Shown one piece after another: positions 51,965 through 64,000 of a stretch of DNA of 64,000 nt (position 1 is the stretch's first letter; the number at the start of each line of letters is the position of its first letter). The stretch spans positions 3,447,001-3,511,000 of the forward strand of contig NC_088299.1 of the NCBI RefSeq assembly GCF_032854445.1, given 5' to 3'. The stretch comes from Liolophura sinensis (lineage: Eukaryota; Mollusca; Polyplacophora; Chitonida; Chitonidae). The notes beneath the pieces were generated by a model that worked only from the letters and a program-made list of their open reading frames with translations, was not told the DNA's origin and did no database searches. The position numbers were made by a program, and so were the translations under genes.

Positions 51965-54960
51965 GGTGGTAGAAACGTATGCAACAGTTCCAGTCAGTAA
52001 TTATAGCCAATCGTTGAAATCTCAACTTGATATCGCTTACAACGAGGATGTATCAGCGTTAAATAAAATCAGTTTCATTGCCCAGATAAAGGTAAAAGTA
52101 TGGATAGAGCAGACAATGAAATAACTGTAATATATATAGTGTCCCGAAATCGCCGCACCGGACTTGTCAGTAAGTTGGTTGCCTTCTTCTAGCTAGTCAT
52201 TATGACCTACCATGTTGGTAAGGGCAGTCGACGATTCTCGGCATCTGCAACTGAGAATTGTCAAAAGGTTGATGTTCCTGTCTCTTGGTGTCTTCGATGT
52301 TTTCGGATGAACTATCCCTTGTATTGTCAAATGAAAAAATGCAGTGAGGTGGGATAGGCATGAATTTGGTGATGTACATGTATCGCATGCTTTGAAATGA
52401 ATACATCAACATATGGTGCTGCCAAGCTCAAAGCACGGGTCACATGTCCACTAGAATTGCAGTGTAAATATATAAATGATGTTAATGTTTAGATGAAAGG
52501 TTGTTGCCGTCAAGGTGACCGATAACAAATGACATCCATTATGTTTGTCTTGCTCTTGGTAGTGATGTGAGAAGCGAAGACACTAATGTGTTGTTACCTG
52601 ATGTCCTGGCCACTTGCACAAAGGAATTGTAAGGTGATTTTGAATTTTTGGAGTTACAATCGCCAAATTTGTCGCGTACATAAAGTTGACCTGTGACATG
52701 GATAATGTACCGTGAATAACTTTTCTTGTCTTCATTTTCAAAAGAGTTCTATGTCATAATGATTCAGCAGTTAACAACAACAACATGAAAGCATGCTCGT
52801 GCCATCTTAATGAACAAATTACATTGCACGTCTTTGTAATTAAGGTAAGTAATTGTACGTAACGTTAATTTTGGTGTGATTGTAAACATTTACAACTGAG
52901 TCAACCCGACCGTAATTTCTGATTGTACGGGTAACAAGTCACAACCATAGAAGCTTACATTTACAAGCCCTTCGATCAAGGAGGTGTCGATTGTTAGCTA
53001 TGGCTACGAATGTGATCCTAGTAATATACAAACAATACAGATTTTCGACCTCTTTGTAAATGCGAACCTAGCAATGTATCGGTAAAGGTTTAGCCAAAGT
53101 TTCCCCAGTTTGTACCGGTTTGCACAAAGTGCACTGGCCTAGGAAGCATCCGCAAAATCACAACACGGAATCCAGCATTATGGTACAAGTCTAGGTAAAG
53201 TAGATGTTTCTTAGTGTCAGAAGGCATGGCTTCATAAATCAGGTGTTTTGTTGTTTTATAGCCTTGCTGAAAATATGCCGTGAAAAAAGGTAAATACTGC
53301 ATCCAGTTTTGCTTGTGGATAACTTTTGATTTGCATGTATAAGCGGGTGATGGAGATTGGTTAACGCCGCGTTACTTGACCATTCGGAGAAATCGGATCG
53401 ACGGTCATGTATCTCACTCCGTTTGAATGCTGAGTTACATTATGCAAAATATCAAATTTCAGATAGAAAAATTTTCAGTAACGACATGATCGCTTTATTG
53501 ATGAGACTGAAATATCTCATCAATAAAATCACAGTGACGAAATGTATTAAAGAGCCTATTTTGAAAACAGTGAGGAAAGCATTAAATATTATCTGTGTTG
53601 TATTTTATGTATTGACCCCCACTCTTGAATACTCAGGGCTCCAGGCCCAATGACCACACCAAGCCCCATGCGACCCACCCCCCTCCAACCCCCAACCTCC
53701 AACCCCCAACCCCCCAATCCCCCAACTCCCGCTTCCTACGCCACTGAAGTTCATATCACGGGATATTCAAGCAGAAGTAAAGCGGCGATTCATAACTGAA
53801 TATCTTTAGGAGAAAGTGCATGTGCTTGTACTAACTCCCGAGAACAAAATATTCAACAATCCACTTGAGGTTAACATTATTGATCTTCGTACTGTCGTAA
53901 TTTACATTAAACTTTTCTTACCTAAGGTCATTCGGGTCCAAGCTGTGTGACCTATATTGTTCATTCCTGCCTTTGCGATGACGATTTGCCAACACCCTGG
54001 TAACGTGGTACTTGTGTATTAGGAGAGAACAAAGGTCTTACCGGCTTGGATCCGACTCATCACTTGGAGAGAAAAACGTATCTCATTTCCCGTATCTTGT
54101 ACTTATTGACCTCCAGTAATTGCTAAGTGATTTCATATCATGGAGCGTGCTCTCTGTGATGGCGGAATCTGGAAATTAAGACAGTCAATTCTTCACAGTA
54201 TACAAGACTGGGAGACTGTGAAGTCCGCGTTGGCTTTAGAGCAGCAGTTTTCCATATGAGTCAAAACTAGTCTAAGCGATGGACGAGAGTTTCAAAAATT
54301 GAAAAATTTTGCATGTCTGGCATGTAAGCATTAAACGCACTCTCTTTAATTTTAAGTTTAATAAATTTAGTTCACAAATGAGTTTTGGGTTAATTAAGTC
54401 ATGGTGCTGAAGTAGGTGTAATTTGCCACTATTTTAGGCAATTACATGAACAGTAAGAATAAAAGCTGTAATTCACCGGTTACGCGTGACCACTTACCAG
54501 CTATCACCCTGTCATCGCTGCCCTGGTTTTACTCTGTGTGCTGTATTTCTATAGTTATATTAGCAGAAAATGCTTTGTGGGACCCATGACAGTATATACA
54601 GGGTTCTTTTAAAGATAGGGCTAACATATTTGTACAGAACCTTCCTCCAGAGGACTCTAACAACTGGCAATTTCTTCTCTCTTTTATGTTAGCAGTCCGA
54701 TTTACTGCGGGATTTTTTTTTGCTCCTGATACATGTCTTTGGAATTTTAGAGCTAATATTGAATGGATATTTTACACATGGTCTACTATTTTATGCCCGA
54801 TCAGGGCAAAATACATAATACAACTGTTCGGTTAAACAGCCGAGTAAATGATCAAGCACTACCCAGATTAAGTGACTGGTAGAGTAACCGAGGAAGAAAC
54901 TGATGCAGTAACTGATAGAGTAATTTAACAAAGCCTGTGTTCCTTGAGACTGTTAAAGAT
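51965..54960. other. Intergenic region between divergent receptor genes
   Basis: Upstream flank of the minus-strand receptor. No gene recognised; open frames are short. A C-rich, simple-sequence stretch (ACCCCC/AACCTCC-like) lies at 53655-53730. Some promoter elements of the receptor gene should lie near 52 kb but cannot be named. Confidence 0.5.
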
Positions 54961-55427
54961 ACACCTGAAAGATACAGCTAGCTTTGCCATGATGAGTACG
55001 AACCAGATCAACCAACAAAACAAGCACATTATGTCAAAGAGTTAGGTTTATTTACGCTATCAGTGTTAGCCTGAACGATTGTTAACCGAATCAAAATGTA
55101 GTTTTGATCGATATTTCTATGTAATCTGTTGTGCAAAGCGAGTCAACTGTAGCAGTGACAACATGTGACTGCCATTGTTGACAATACTCTGTTCAGTTCT
55201 TCAAATATGCATTAGTCCACTGAATCATGCCTGGTTTGTCAGCGACTGCTGGGCATTGAAAATTAGCCGATTAGCGAATTGGCTGGCTGGAAAAAAAGAT
55301 GAATGTTAATATTGTCCAAACACTTATATATTTCCCTTTATTCTTTGCTTTCGGTGAAAACCAACGGAAATTGTCACGTAGCCAAGAGCTTAGATTTATA
55401 GAGACAATCAGAATATGCTGGATATAT

Positions 55428-56934
55428 ATAAAAAAAGAAACGCAAAACCCAAATATCAATGTAAATTTGATATTATTCAAGGACGTGTAGATCAGCGGAA
55501 AACAAAGATACATGAATGAAATTTTTTGGAGCAATGCATTGCTATGTTGTCCATATTTCATGAGAATAACAGTAATCACAGTCATTACTGCTGTCCACCA
55601 GGTGGTGTTGAAGTCAGTACCTCGTATGACCACCTCCAGCTGCTACCACTGCCCGACACCTCCTGGGTACAGATCGAATCAGCCGTTGGATGTTTTGTTG
55701 TGGAATCCTTCTCTATTCCTCCTGCAGTAGGTGGCACAACTGTTGAAGATTCTGTGGTGGAATACGACGTCGACGCACCCGTGTATCGATCTGATCCCAA
55801 AGGTGTTCGATTGGGTTTAGATCCGGGGATTTGGAGGGCCAGGATATTGATGCTGTTATTGGCCAGGTAGTCCACGGTGGCTCGTGCTGTGTGGGGCCTG
55901 GCGTTGTCCTGTTGGAAGAGCTGCCGTTGTAGGTCAACAAGGCGAAGGCGGAGAATCTGGTCGATGTATCAATTGGCCGTCAGATTGCCTTGGACAAGCA
56001 CAAGCTCCGATCTGTGGGTGTATGAGATCGCTCCCCACACCATAACACTCCCTCTACCGAATTTGTCCACCTGTCTGATGCAGTGAGGAGCAAAACGTTC
56101 ATAACGTCGTCTGTAGACACGGTCTCTACCATCACGTCGTCTGAGGAGATAACGGGATTCATCGCTAAACCATATGCGCCTCCAGTTTGCCAGGTTCCAT
56201 GGCAGCACCGTGGTACACCATCTCACTCGTCGACGTCGATGTAGTCGTGTCAAGGAGGGGGCAACTTTTGGACGTTTGGCACGTATTCCTACTTCTCGGA
56301 GACGGTTCCTGATTGTCTGATCGGACACTCTTCGGGCTCTAAACTGTTCTTGTGCTGTGTCCCGGGCGGTACGATGGTGGTCACGTAGGTGGGTTACCCG
56401 GATGTACCGATCTTGGGCAGGTGTGGTGACTCTAGGTCTTCCTGATCTTGGACGGTCATTTGTCAGATTTGTTTGACGAAATCGATCCCACAACCGAGTT
56501 ATTGTGCTGGGATGAACGTTGAAGATCCTTGCAACCTCACTCTTTGATTCGCCAGCTCGCAATCGTCCAATTGCCTGATTTCGGTCGGCAGCGTTGAGAC
56601 GTCCCATTTTCGTGTACAGTACTTGCAAAGATATTGGATAAAATTGTGAGATTCGTTTGGGTCTTTTATAGTCACATGCTGTACTCATGTTTTGCACGTG
56701 ACAAACAATCATTGTGCCTGAACTTTGTGCTGCACGACCTCAACGCACATCATAACAATCCTAATTGATAAAACCGTTCAAAATCAATTTTGATTGCGTT
56801 TGGTCAAGGATGATCTTCTGAAACATTCCAGTAACAATGTGCAACCCTACAAAACTGTTTGAGTTAACATATGTGTACAAAATTGTAAGTATCATTTTTG
56901 AATTTCATTTGGCGTTTCTTTTTTTTTGAAGAGT
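55428..56934 (-). mobile_element. Tc1-like DNA transposon, about 1.5 kb
   Basis: The ends are inverted repeats: left AAAAAAAGAAACGCAAAACC; the reverse complement of the right reads AAAAAAAAAGAAACGCCAAA. Between them lies a single transposase frame on the minus strand. Size and structure fit Tc1. An exact TA duplication is not visible at either end, so the borders are approximate by a few bases. Confidence 0.85.
55614..56607 (-). pseudogene. Tc1-like transposase, inactivated
   Basis: Starts MGRLNAADRNQAIGRLRAGE. It has a paired-type helix-turn-helix (about residues 5-45), a GRPR linker (about 56-59) and a second DNA-binding helix set. The first catalytic Asp is in WFSDES (D149), the second in QDNARPH, and the final acidic residue in SPDLNPIEH, a DD34E-type layout. 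Two lesions break it: an in-frame TGA at 55969-55971, and a frameshift near 55850 just before the SPDLNPIE block. It cannot make an intact enzyme. Confidence 0.9.
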
Positions 56935-57211
56935 GTATCTATGTAAGCAACTGGTAATTAGAACAGGGACAATGTACCTGTTATGCCGTGAAGACACTAG
57001 TTATACTTATAATACGGGCCAAACAGATTTTAGATTGCCCATCCAAGAGCTGACAAAAAAGAGTTATATCAGCACGCCCCAATAAATTCAGCACCACTGT
57101 TTGTTCTCAAGTGCTTAGCACCACTAGTAACTTTTGCATTTCAGCACAGTTATTTAAACCACCACAGGCGTTATCATAAATCGTTTCCAAATGCTCCGGA
57201 TCACCACCGTT

Positions 57212-57770
57212 ATTTCATCTTTCCAGGATATTCCTGTACCTCGGACCCTCGACAAAGATAAAGATCCTGACTCCGAAGACAAAAATATCGAGGTTTTTCT
57301 ACCGGACAAACCCTTCAAATTGGCCCAACCTCTTGAGTCTCTTTGGACTCTTGTTTCTCAACTGTAAGAAAAACAAGTGGTCTCCAGTCACAAGAGCTTA
57401 CTCTACAGTCGATTTAATTTTCCTGTGGGTTTGTGTCTTCCAGTTGTTCTTTGCCTACAAATATGAGCAGTTCGGAGTAGTTTTATTCCTCAAGATATCA
57501 CACATCTGTGGTACATACATTGCTGTGTGAACGCCACGGTGAGTTTCAAGGCGTGTAACTCTGAGGACCGCTTTGTGGAGTTTCTACTGAAGTGGCCGCG
57601 GCTTGTGAAGACAAATCGCGGAAGTTCTCCCGACGACCCTGGTCTTTGTCATGGGAGGCTTCCTGAGACGAAGATTCATTTTGTGCTTGATATAAGCCTG
57701 GACGGGCACGGCATTCACCATAGTTTATGGTAGTTATTTTATTATCAAAACCTGGCAGTATAGATAGTAA
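57212..57770 (+). pseudogene. Gustatory-receptor-like pseudogene (first-exon remnant)
   Basis: Aligns with the first part of the gene at 60391. The start codon is ATT. An 11-base deletion follows CCTCTT (about 57334), there is a one-base deletion near 57496 (AAGATATCACAC), and deletions near 57648 remove the LKYGRFM-encoding part. Recognisable pieces are KNKWSPVTRAYST, QLFFAYKYEQFGV and LVKTNRGSS. Homology fades after about 57770, and no downstream exons are seen before the LINE fragment. Confidence 0.9.
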
Positions 57771-57943
57771 GCTTGCTGAAACAAAAATATCTAAAAAAAT
57801 CCTCCTCTGGGAATTTCTGCAGAGTTTCAGCAGATTAAAAATCAGAAAGAGATTAAATTGTCCTTTTCTTCCACAAACATGCAAGACTATAATAAACCGT
57901 TAAGTACTGGTAAACCGAAAACTGCATACCACGAATGTGGAAT

Positions 57944-58425
57944 GGACCTGATGACGTTTATTATAAGTTTCTGAATCATTTACCACCCTAGCCAGTTGAA
58001 ACTCTCTTAGTCCTACTTAATAATATTTGCATAACTGGTAATTTCCCATCCTCGTGGAGGGAGGGGTTTATTATCCCGGTTCCAAAACCGGGTAAAGATC
58101 ATACTTTTTAGCCAACAATTTACTATATAATATATAATGTGGTTTTCGTCAAACTAGATCTACTATGGATCAACTTGTTCGATTTGAAACGTGATGGTTT
58201 TATAAATATATATTTTTTGCCTTGGAAAGGCCTACGACACCACATATGGTATTTAAAAAGATCTGTCAGATGTGGGGCTTAAAGATAGTTTACCATTATT
58301 TATATCTGAATTTTTATCTGATCGTCATTTTAAATTACGGCCGGGGACCACTCATTCTGGCTCGTATGAGCAGGAAATTGATGGGGACTTACCGTGTATG
58401 CACCACATCGCTGTAGCATAGCCAC
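57944..58425 (+). mobile_element. Non-LTR retrotransposon reverse-transcriptase fragment, decayed
   Basis: Broken frames show reverse-transcriptase landmarks: NFPSSWREGFIIPVPKPGKD, then CGFRQTRSTMDQLVRFET, then an EKAYDTT-like block and FKLRPGTTHSG. Stops and frameshifts separate them. It abuts the receptor pseudogene and may have helped truncate it. Confidence 0.75.
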
Positions 58426-58429
58426 GTTC

Positions 58430-59485
58430 ACGTCATATTGTTGGTACATGATTTGTTAAACAGACCCGACTCTCCTCATTGTAAGACTAGAAACTCTGCC
58501 TGAATCAGACAATAGCCATAAATGATGGTGCTTGTGTTGAGTAAATTGCGTGTGTAATTTAGTGCATTCTTGTGGTGTTCAGGATCGTTCCATTCTTCAC
58601 AGACATTTCTGTTCAAATTCGACACACTTTGGTGGTTGTGTCATTTTAACAGTCATCACCGACTTTTGTGTTGACATTCTGGAGACTATATAGTTGACAT
58701 ATTTCATCAAATACTGTATCGTTCTATAAAGTTGTAACAGCCTGCGAACCAAATCAGTAACAGAGCAGTTTACTGACGGTTCAGAAGGACTGTTAATGAA
58801 TACATGTTCTGGTGAACTAAAAGGAACAGTGGTAGCGATGTTAATTGTGTAACCCGATACGATTTGAACCTTATCTCGTACCGAGTGAAATCCGAGAATT
58901 TCCGAGAATGATCCAGGCCAGGCTAGGTAGGCTGTCACGTTGCGCAACAGGCGCTAAGAAGAAACAAGACGAAGTTGTTAAAGCCTATTCTATCCCCCCC
59001 CCCCCACACACACAGAATTAAGAAAAAGTGGAATAACGGTATTTTCCATTTTGTCGTTGTCTTTTCCTACCTGTACAGGGATCATGAAATTTTAGACTAG
59101 TCAAAGGGAAATTGAGCCCCTGCAAGTGACATAGTTATTTCAGAGCTACGTACATGACGTATGGATGATGTAGTGTCTGATTGTTTGACGTAGGAAAGTA
59201 AAAGTTTTGGAATAACAAAAGTGATATCTATAAGCTACGTAAAATAGCACTTTTCTCACCGAAGGACACTCTGATACTTTACCTATATATGAATCTATAT
59301 ATTGTTCCTATATATAAAAAACAAATCTAACACGTAAACAAGTTTAAATTCTGTTAGTTACAGAAATGAACAGAAAGGCGGTATATTATTTGGGGAGTTA
59401 AACGTATCAGCTGGTATGTTCCGTAACACACTCGATGTTGTTTGAAAGAACATCTCTGTTTAGTATGTATATTTGACTACTGCCT
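58430..59485. other. Intergenic stretch, nothing recognised
   Basis: AT-rich sequence between the reverse-transcriptase fragment and duplication unit 2. A C-run plus short CA tract lies at 58986-59013. No gene or clear repeat. Confidence 0.5.
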
Positions 59486-59489
59486 GCCA

Positions 59490-60960
59490 CTGACAGCGAG
59501 ATAAATTTGCCATTGTGAATACGAACGAGATCAATCGCGCTAGCAGCAATCAGTAATCAGCAATCAACGAAACAGGCACATGGCTCCAAAATGATAGGTT
59601 TATTTACAGGAATGTTTTCAATATAACTGTAAACTCCATTAGGCTGATGGTTAATCGAAGCATGCGAGCATGCAGTCTGCTGAGCAAACAATCGACAAAA
59701 TTCAATAGCCATTGTTCACAATAATATGCATAGGGCTTTAAAGAAGTCTTTAAAAGGCTTTAAAGTAAAGGATGGTTAGTTTGAATGCTTGACATGTGCA
59801 TATCAGCCGATTGGAAAATTGGAGGGAAAGTCTCTATTGTCCACACACCGCAATATTCCTCTCTATTCTATAGATACTATGAAAACCAACAGAAAATGTC
59901 ACTTACCCGAGGCTCCTAGTGTCTATGGCGCTGTTATGCTTAATGGAGACAAACAAAACAGATTTGATGTAAGTATACAAATGCATTAGTAATAGGGTTA
60001 CAAACAAGAGATCACTTCTCCCACTTAAATCAATGTTACGAACTAGTAATGGGTTTTTATTTGACACTGGACTGAACAGATTTTAGATTGTTTCTCAGTC
60101 CGGCCGAAAGCTGACAAATCAAAAGAGCTTTGTCATCATGTTGGTAATTTTACCACCATTCATTCCTCAACTGCTGTGTAATCAGATCAACCTTTGGTTA
60201 GATGTCTGAGGAGCCTTTACGCCCTATAAAGCTGAATGACTTTGCATTTTATCTCCAAACGTTCCGGGTAATCTTTCGATAGATGTTTGGTGACTTTGCA
60301 CTTCTACGCTTTTATTCAAACCATCATTGCAGTCGTTTAACGGCTCGCACCATCAGAAGTGATTTCCATATACGTCGGATCACCACCGTTATGCCAGTTT
60401 CCCACATAACGCCTCTACCCCGGAGCCTGGACAAAGACAAGAATTCTGACCGCCAAGGCAAAATCGAGACATGTATGGAAGACAAACCCTTCAAATTGGC
60501 CCGACCTCTTGTTGTCTCTATGAGTCTCTTTGGACTCTTGTTTCTCAACTGTAAGAAAAACAAGTGGTCTCCAGTCACAAGAGCTTACGCCATAGTCGTG
60601 TTAATTCTACTGTGGGCTGGCGTCTTCCAGCTGTTCTTTGCCTACAAAGATGGGCATTTCGGAGTAGCTTCGTTCTTCAAGATTGTCACACATCTGTGGT
60701 ACATACAGGGTTGTGTGAACGCCACAGTAACTTTCAAGGCGTGTAACTCCGAGAACCGCTTTGTGGCGTTTCTCCTGAAGTGGTCGCGGCTTGTGAAAAC
60801 AAATCGCGGGAGTTTTCCCGACGATCCTGGTCTTTGTCCATTAAAATATGGTCGCTTTATGAGACGAAGATTTATTTTGTACTTGATATTAGCGTGGATT
60901 GGTGTGGCAATGAACAGCGTTTGCATTGGTTATTTCCTCTTCAAAACTCCGATGTCAGAT
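59490..60960 (+). repeat. Segmental duplication, unit 2 (intact receptor copy)
   Basis: Counterpart of 54965-57770 without the Tc1-like insertion. It includes about 900 bp of upstream flank and the first half of the receptor exon. The short frame at 59789-59989 in the flank is not conserved as a frame in unit 1 and is unlikely to be a gene. Confidence 0.7.
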
Positions 60961-63948
60961 TTTATTTTAGCACCCATATCGCCAAACGATAATTTTGTAA
61001 TTCCTCTGAAAGCGATATGTTTTGTTACCCAGATATACAGAACGGCAGCTTGGATCTTGCCCGCTTTTCTTTTTCTGCTCATGTCGGCAGTAATTTACAA
61101 AGAATTTGAAATTTTCCATGGTGACCTAAAACGGGCAATCTCCCCAGATGGCGACATCGCAGATATAGAATGGTTTAGAAGACGTCACCAAGATATCTGC
61201 CAAATGGTGGGGACTGCTGATGACGTGTTGAGCGCGTTCAACGCCGGTGGTATTATATTTCCCACTTGTGAGGGCATGCTGTTGTTGTACAGTGCAGTGT
61301 GGACTGAGGCTGTGAAGTCAGAACCAGTGGTGTTAATCGCTCATTGTTTCTGGATTTTTGGTGCCGTTGCTTATTTACTGTTGATAGGATATGGAGGAGG
61401 CTACCTAAATCACAAGGTAAGTTACCTTTCCGTTCTGCTAGAAATGTCTTCTGAAAACTCATTAGTTAAGCTGCTAATTTACAAATATAACATACATAGC
61501 TTCTGTAGGCAGTGTATTACATACCGACATTTTGTGGCAATAAAACTGTCGCTTTTTGGTGTGATACAAGTGACTTAACTGAGGAAGCGATTGGCTATAT
61601 ATAAAGCAAAGGTGAATTCAGGTTTTCTGCTGGAAAAGATGTAGACGAATTGTGCAGACTTCTCCCGAGTATACTGGATAATTAGCAAAGATATAAGAGA
61701 TAAGATCATCTTTATAAAAAAAAATACTCGGTCAATTTTGTACTTGGATTGTACTTTCCGATTCGTGCCATCTGCACACTATACACGGTAAATTCGGAAG
61801 GATTGTGTGATATCTGAAGTACGATTCAGCGAAATTTTGTAATCTGAAGAGTGCTCTAGGTGACTTGTTTATCGCACACCAGTGGTTTCTGCTTTCGTGA
61901 GTTTCGCAAATACCTGTATCACCCTCATGGAGAATCGATAATTGTATAATACGAGCAAGGTAAGAATAAATCGACGTAATAAATCGACGTATCTGTAAAT
62001 CTCTAGGTATTTCAAACAGTTAATTAACCTTTGGTTTCTAGGCACACGCACCCCTGAAGACGATCCATAACGTCAGGGTAAAGGAGACATCTCCCGAGTT
62101 TTCTCTTCAGGTAAGAAATACACACGGTTTAATAGGACCTTGGCCAGGCCACCCCAAACGAATACGCCGACTTCTCATTTGCATGTACCCTGAGCACAGG
62201 TAAATATTACCTGACCCAAAATCATTCCTAGGATGGCCCATGTATAGGTTTGTGCGTGGTGAGGGCAGTTGTAAAGAGTAGGTTTGTGCTTTTGTTGTAA
62301 GTGAATGAGTGCTTGGGGTTTAACGTCGTACTGTGGTTTTGTTAATCAGTGAGCCCGTTTTCAGATCATGCTGATTGTGAATAGCTAGTTCTTCAATGAA
62401 ATAACGTCAGTTTACAACGTGATGTTAGCCTCAACTTTCAAATTTCAGAAAAGGAAAAAACCTCAGAGAAAATAAATCAGTTAAAGTGAACATAAAGTTT
62501 GCCACTACATATAGATAGAAATAACGGTATAGCTCACAGTTATTACAAAAAAATATGGAAAAATGCTATAAAATTTTGAAAGCGGAGAAGATGAAGTATT
62601 CGGGATATGACAAGGACGGACAATTCACTCCGAGTAGCCACGTTGTAGAAGCCGTTATAAGGATGACAAATCACTAGCGCTGAAAGCGTGACGTGATAAC
62701 TGGCTGGCACGTCAAAAAATCTGTTGGTTCAAGATTGCAAGTGTGGTTTCTTATAGTGGACAGACAGATATCGATGCAATAAATTGGATTTTGCGGTTAG
62801 CTTAAGTTTTAATAGGATATATTTTGATCCACACGTTGATGAGCAAGTAACTGAGAACGACTTCCCGTGTCACAATGCGTACATGTTGGGCAGGATACTG
62901 CAGTAACTTTTCAGGGTGAGCTGGCAAGAAAACCACGTTGGGAGAGTCATTGCTTGAAGAAAAATTTTGTGACTTTGCATTAGTTTTACCTAATAAAGTC
63001 AGATTTTATTACGAAAATATCTTCCCAAAATCTGAATGAAAGGGTCTGTTATCAATTATAAAGTCCTGCTATGTTCGTTAAATTCCCTGAAGTCGGTACA
63101 GCCAGCCAGACCATATGCTTACCCCCATGCAGGATGCGACCGAGCAGTTGGCTAAAACACGACGCTTGTGACCACTAACATCGCCGAGCGCCAGACTAAA
63201 AGAAACATTGGTCCTGTGAACACCCGACACAGCTGGCACTCTTTGGTTGGGTATCAGCCCGTTTTTGTTTGTATTTTCTCATTGTCACATGGTTTTTACC
63301 GATGGTACGGGAGAGCGCCTAGGTTTTGTGACGTCACCCGGTTAACTCCAGGTACAGCAATTCCGCTTATCAAAATGGCCCCTACAGTATATATGAAGAA
63401 TTGGTGAATATGGTTTAGCAAATGATTCAAATTTTAGGCCTAATAAACTGGATTATATTCATGTATGCGATCATTATATTTTACGTCATAATTTTTATTT
63501 GTTAATTTATTTTGTTAAGATTGTACATGGTATGATTGCACCAGGATCTGAAACAGTTTGCATCTGATCGCAGGTGATAGTGTTGATAGTGTTTCTCAGA
63601 GGTTATGCTATGTCAGATCTTAAGTGGCAATGCTGCGTCTGATTGTAAGTGGCAGTGTAGCGCTACAAGTTGTAATGTTTCGTGAGTGGTGTTTCGTGAG
63701 ATTTTAAGTGGTAACGTTTGATCCTTTTTTTAAGTTATAATGTCGGTTTAGAGCTTTCAATCCTACCCCTTGGAAGTTTGGACAGACACTTAGATTTTAA
63801 GTTATGGTTACAACAAACAATAACTGAATTTCGATTTGACGTTAATTTCCACTTCTAGATGAACATGTTCCTGAACAAACTAAGCGGAGATTCTATCGGG
63901 CTGACAGCTTTGGACATGTTTGTGATTGACAAGCCAACAATTTTGACG
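60391..63948 (+). CDS. Gustatory-receptor-like 7TM protein (plus-strand copy), 3' end off window
   Basis: Exons 60391-61416, 62042-62110, 63859-63948 give 395 residues; the final exon lies beyond the window. All junctions are phase 0 with GT-AG borders (GTAAGT, GTAAGA, GTAAGT). ATG 60391 is chosen over 60283 because the sister protein aligns from there (IETCMEDKPFKLARPLVVSM against IEACMEDTPYQLIKHLVVSM). The loop keeps VIYKEFEIFHGDLKRAISPD and EWFRRRHQDICQMV. Exon 2 reads AHAPLKTIHNVRVKETSPEF and exon 3 holds SIGLTALDMFVIDKPTILT. The missing exon should carry the TYhhhhhQF helix, as in the minus-strand copy. Chemoreception is inferred from the family only. Introns (61417-62041, 62111-63858) show one SINE-B tail fragment and otherwise nothing recognisable. 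Confidence 0.9.
62298..62334 (-). repeat. SINE-B tail fragment
   Basis: GTGAATGAGTGCTTGGGGTT + TAACGTCGTACT equals the reverse complement of the SINE-B tail. The rest is absent. Receptor intron 2. Confidence 0.7.
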
Positions 63949-64000
63949 GTAAGTTTTAAAAAAATTTCTGTTATTCAAATTGTGTTCGCAGCTTGTCTGT

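Larger units (their letters stand above)
54965..57770 (+). repeat. Segmental duplication, unit 1 (pseudogene copy)
   Basis: Blocks match unit 2 (about 59490-60960) in order: TAGGTTTATTTAC, GATGGTTAATCGAA-like, AGCCGATTAGCGAATTGG against AGCCGATTGGAAAATTGG, GAAAACCAACGGAAATTGTC against GAAAACCAACAGAAAATGTC, and CAGATTTTAGATTG, then the receptor exon. The unit is split by the Tc1-like element at 55428-56934. Confidence 0.75.

Noticed and set aside
52200-52412. 70-residue minus-strand frame upstream of the receptor
   Set aside because: No similarity to the receptor leader, no clear splice sites and no counterpart upstream of the other copy.
55585-55875. 96-residue frame at the transposon's left part
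   Set aside because: It is an out-of-frame run through the damaged transposase, created by the frameshift.
60283-60390. Earlier in-frame ATG for the plus-strand receptor
   Set aside because: The added 36 residues have no counterpart in the minus-strand protein, and the similarity to it begins at 60391.
1-64000. CRISPR arrays, operons or bacterial signals
   Set aside because: The window is eukaryotic. The tandem repeats present are minisatellites without spacer structure.

Overview
This is a eukaryotic, AT-rich, intron-rich and repeat-rich window. The host looks like a lophotrochozoan invertebrate such as a mollusc or brachiopod. The reasons are animal-type exon/intron genes, many tRNA-derived SINE copies (a family ending in GTACGGCGTAAAACACCAATC plus AAATA repeats), lophotrochozoan-style gustatory-receptor-like genes and a TRIM gene with fibronectin repeats. 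Species cannot be fixed from sequence alone. All gene models were assembled by eye from exon homology, splice sites and phase matching.

Layout. (1) 278-11974, minus strand: a serine beta-lactamase-related protein, seven exons seen, 3' end off the left edge. Its introns are full of SINEs, a 36-bp minisatellite and a MITE. (2) 12.8-21.1 kb: no recognisable gene; an inverted pair of SINEs, TA microsatellites and two possible promoter patches. (3) 21202-27836, plus: a TRIM-like protein (RING, two B-boxes, coiled coil, two FN3 domains), eight exons, with a long 3' flank to about 30.1 kb followed by two MITEs. (4) 32072-37520, minus: mitochondrial ribosomal protein L47 (MRPL47), five exons, head to head with (5) 37955-46676, plus: prohibitin-2 (PHB2), eight exons, 299 residues. 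The start codons are 434 bp apart. The two genes are functionally related because both serve mitochondria. PHB2 intron 6 is a textbook U12-type AT-AC intron. (6) 46.7-64 kb: a cluster of gustatory-receptor-like 7TM genes. One is on the minus strand (49226-51964), one is a pseudogene on the plus strand (57212-57770), and one is on the plus strand and runs off the right edge (60391-63948). The pseudogene and the plus-strand gene lie in a segmental duplication. The upstream flank of the pseudogene copy has been split by a decayed Tc1-like transposon.

The most interesting points are the U12 AT-AC intron in PHB2, the decayed copy of PHB2 exon 4 just upstream of the real one, the divergent MRPL47/PHB2 promoter, and the receptor cluster, where the intact-looking minus-strand gene carries AT instead of GT at its first splice donor. 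Several unnamed inverted-repeat elements and SINEs with local rearrangements were also found.
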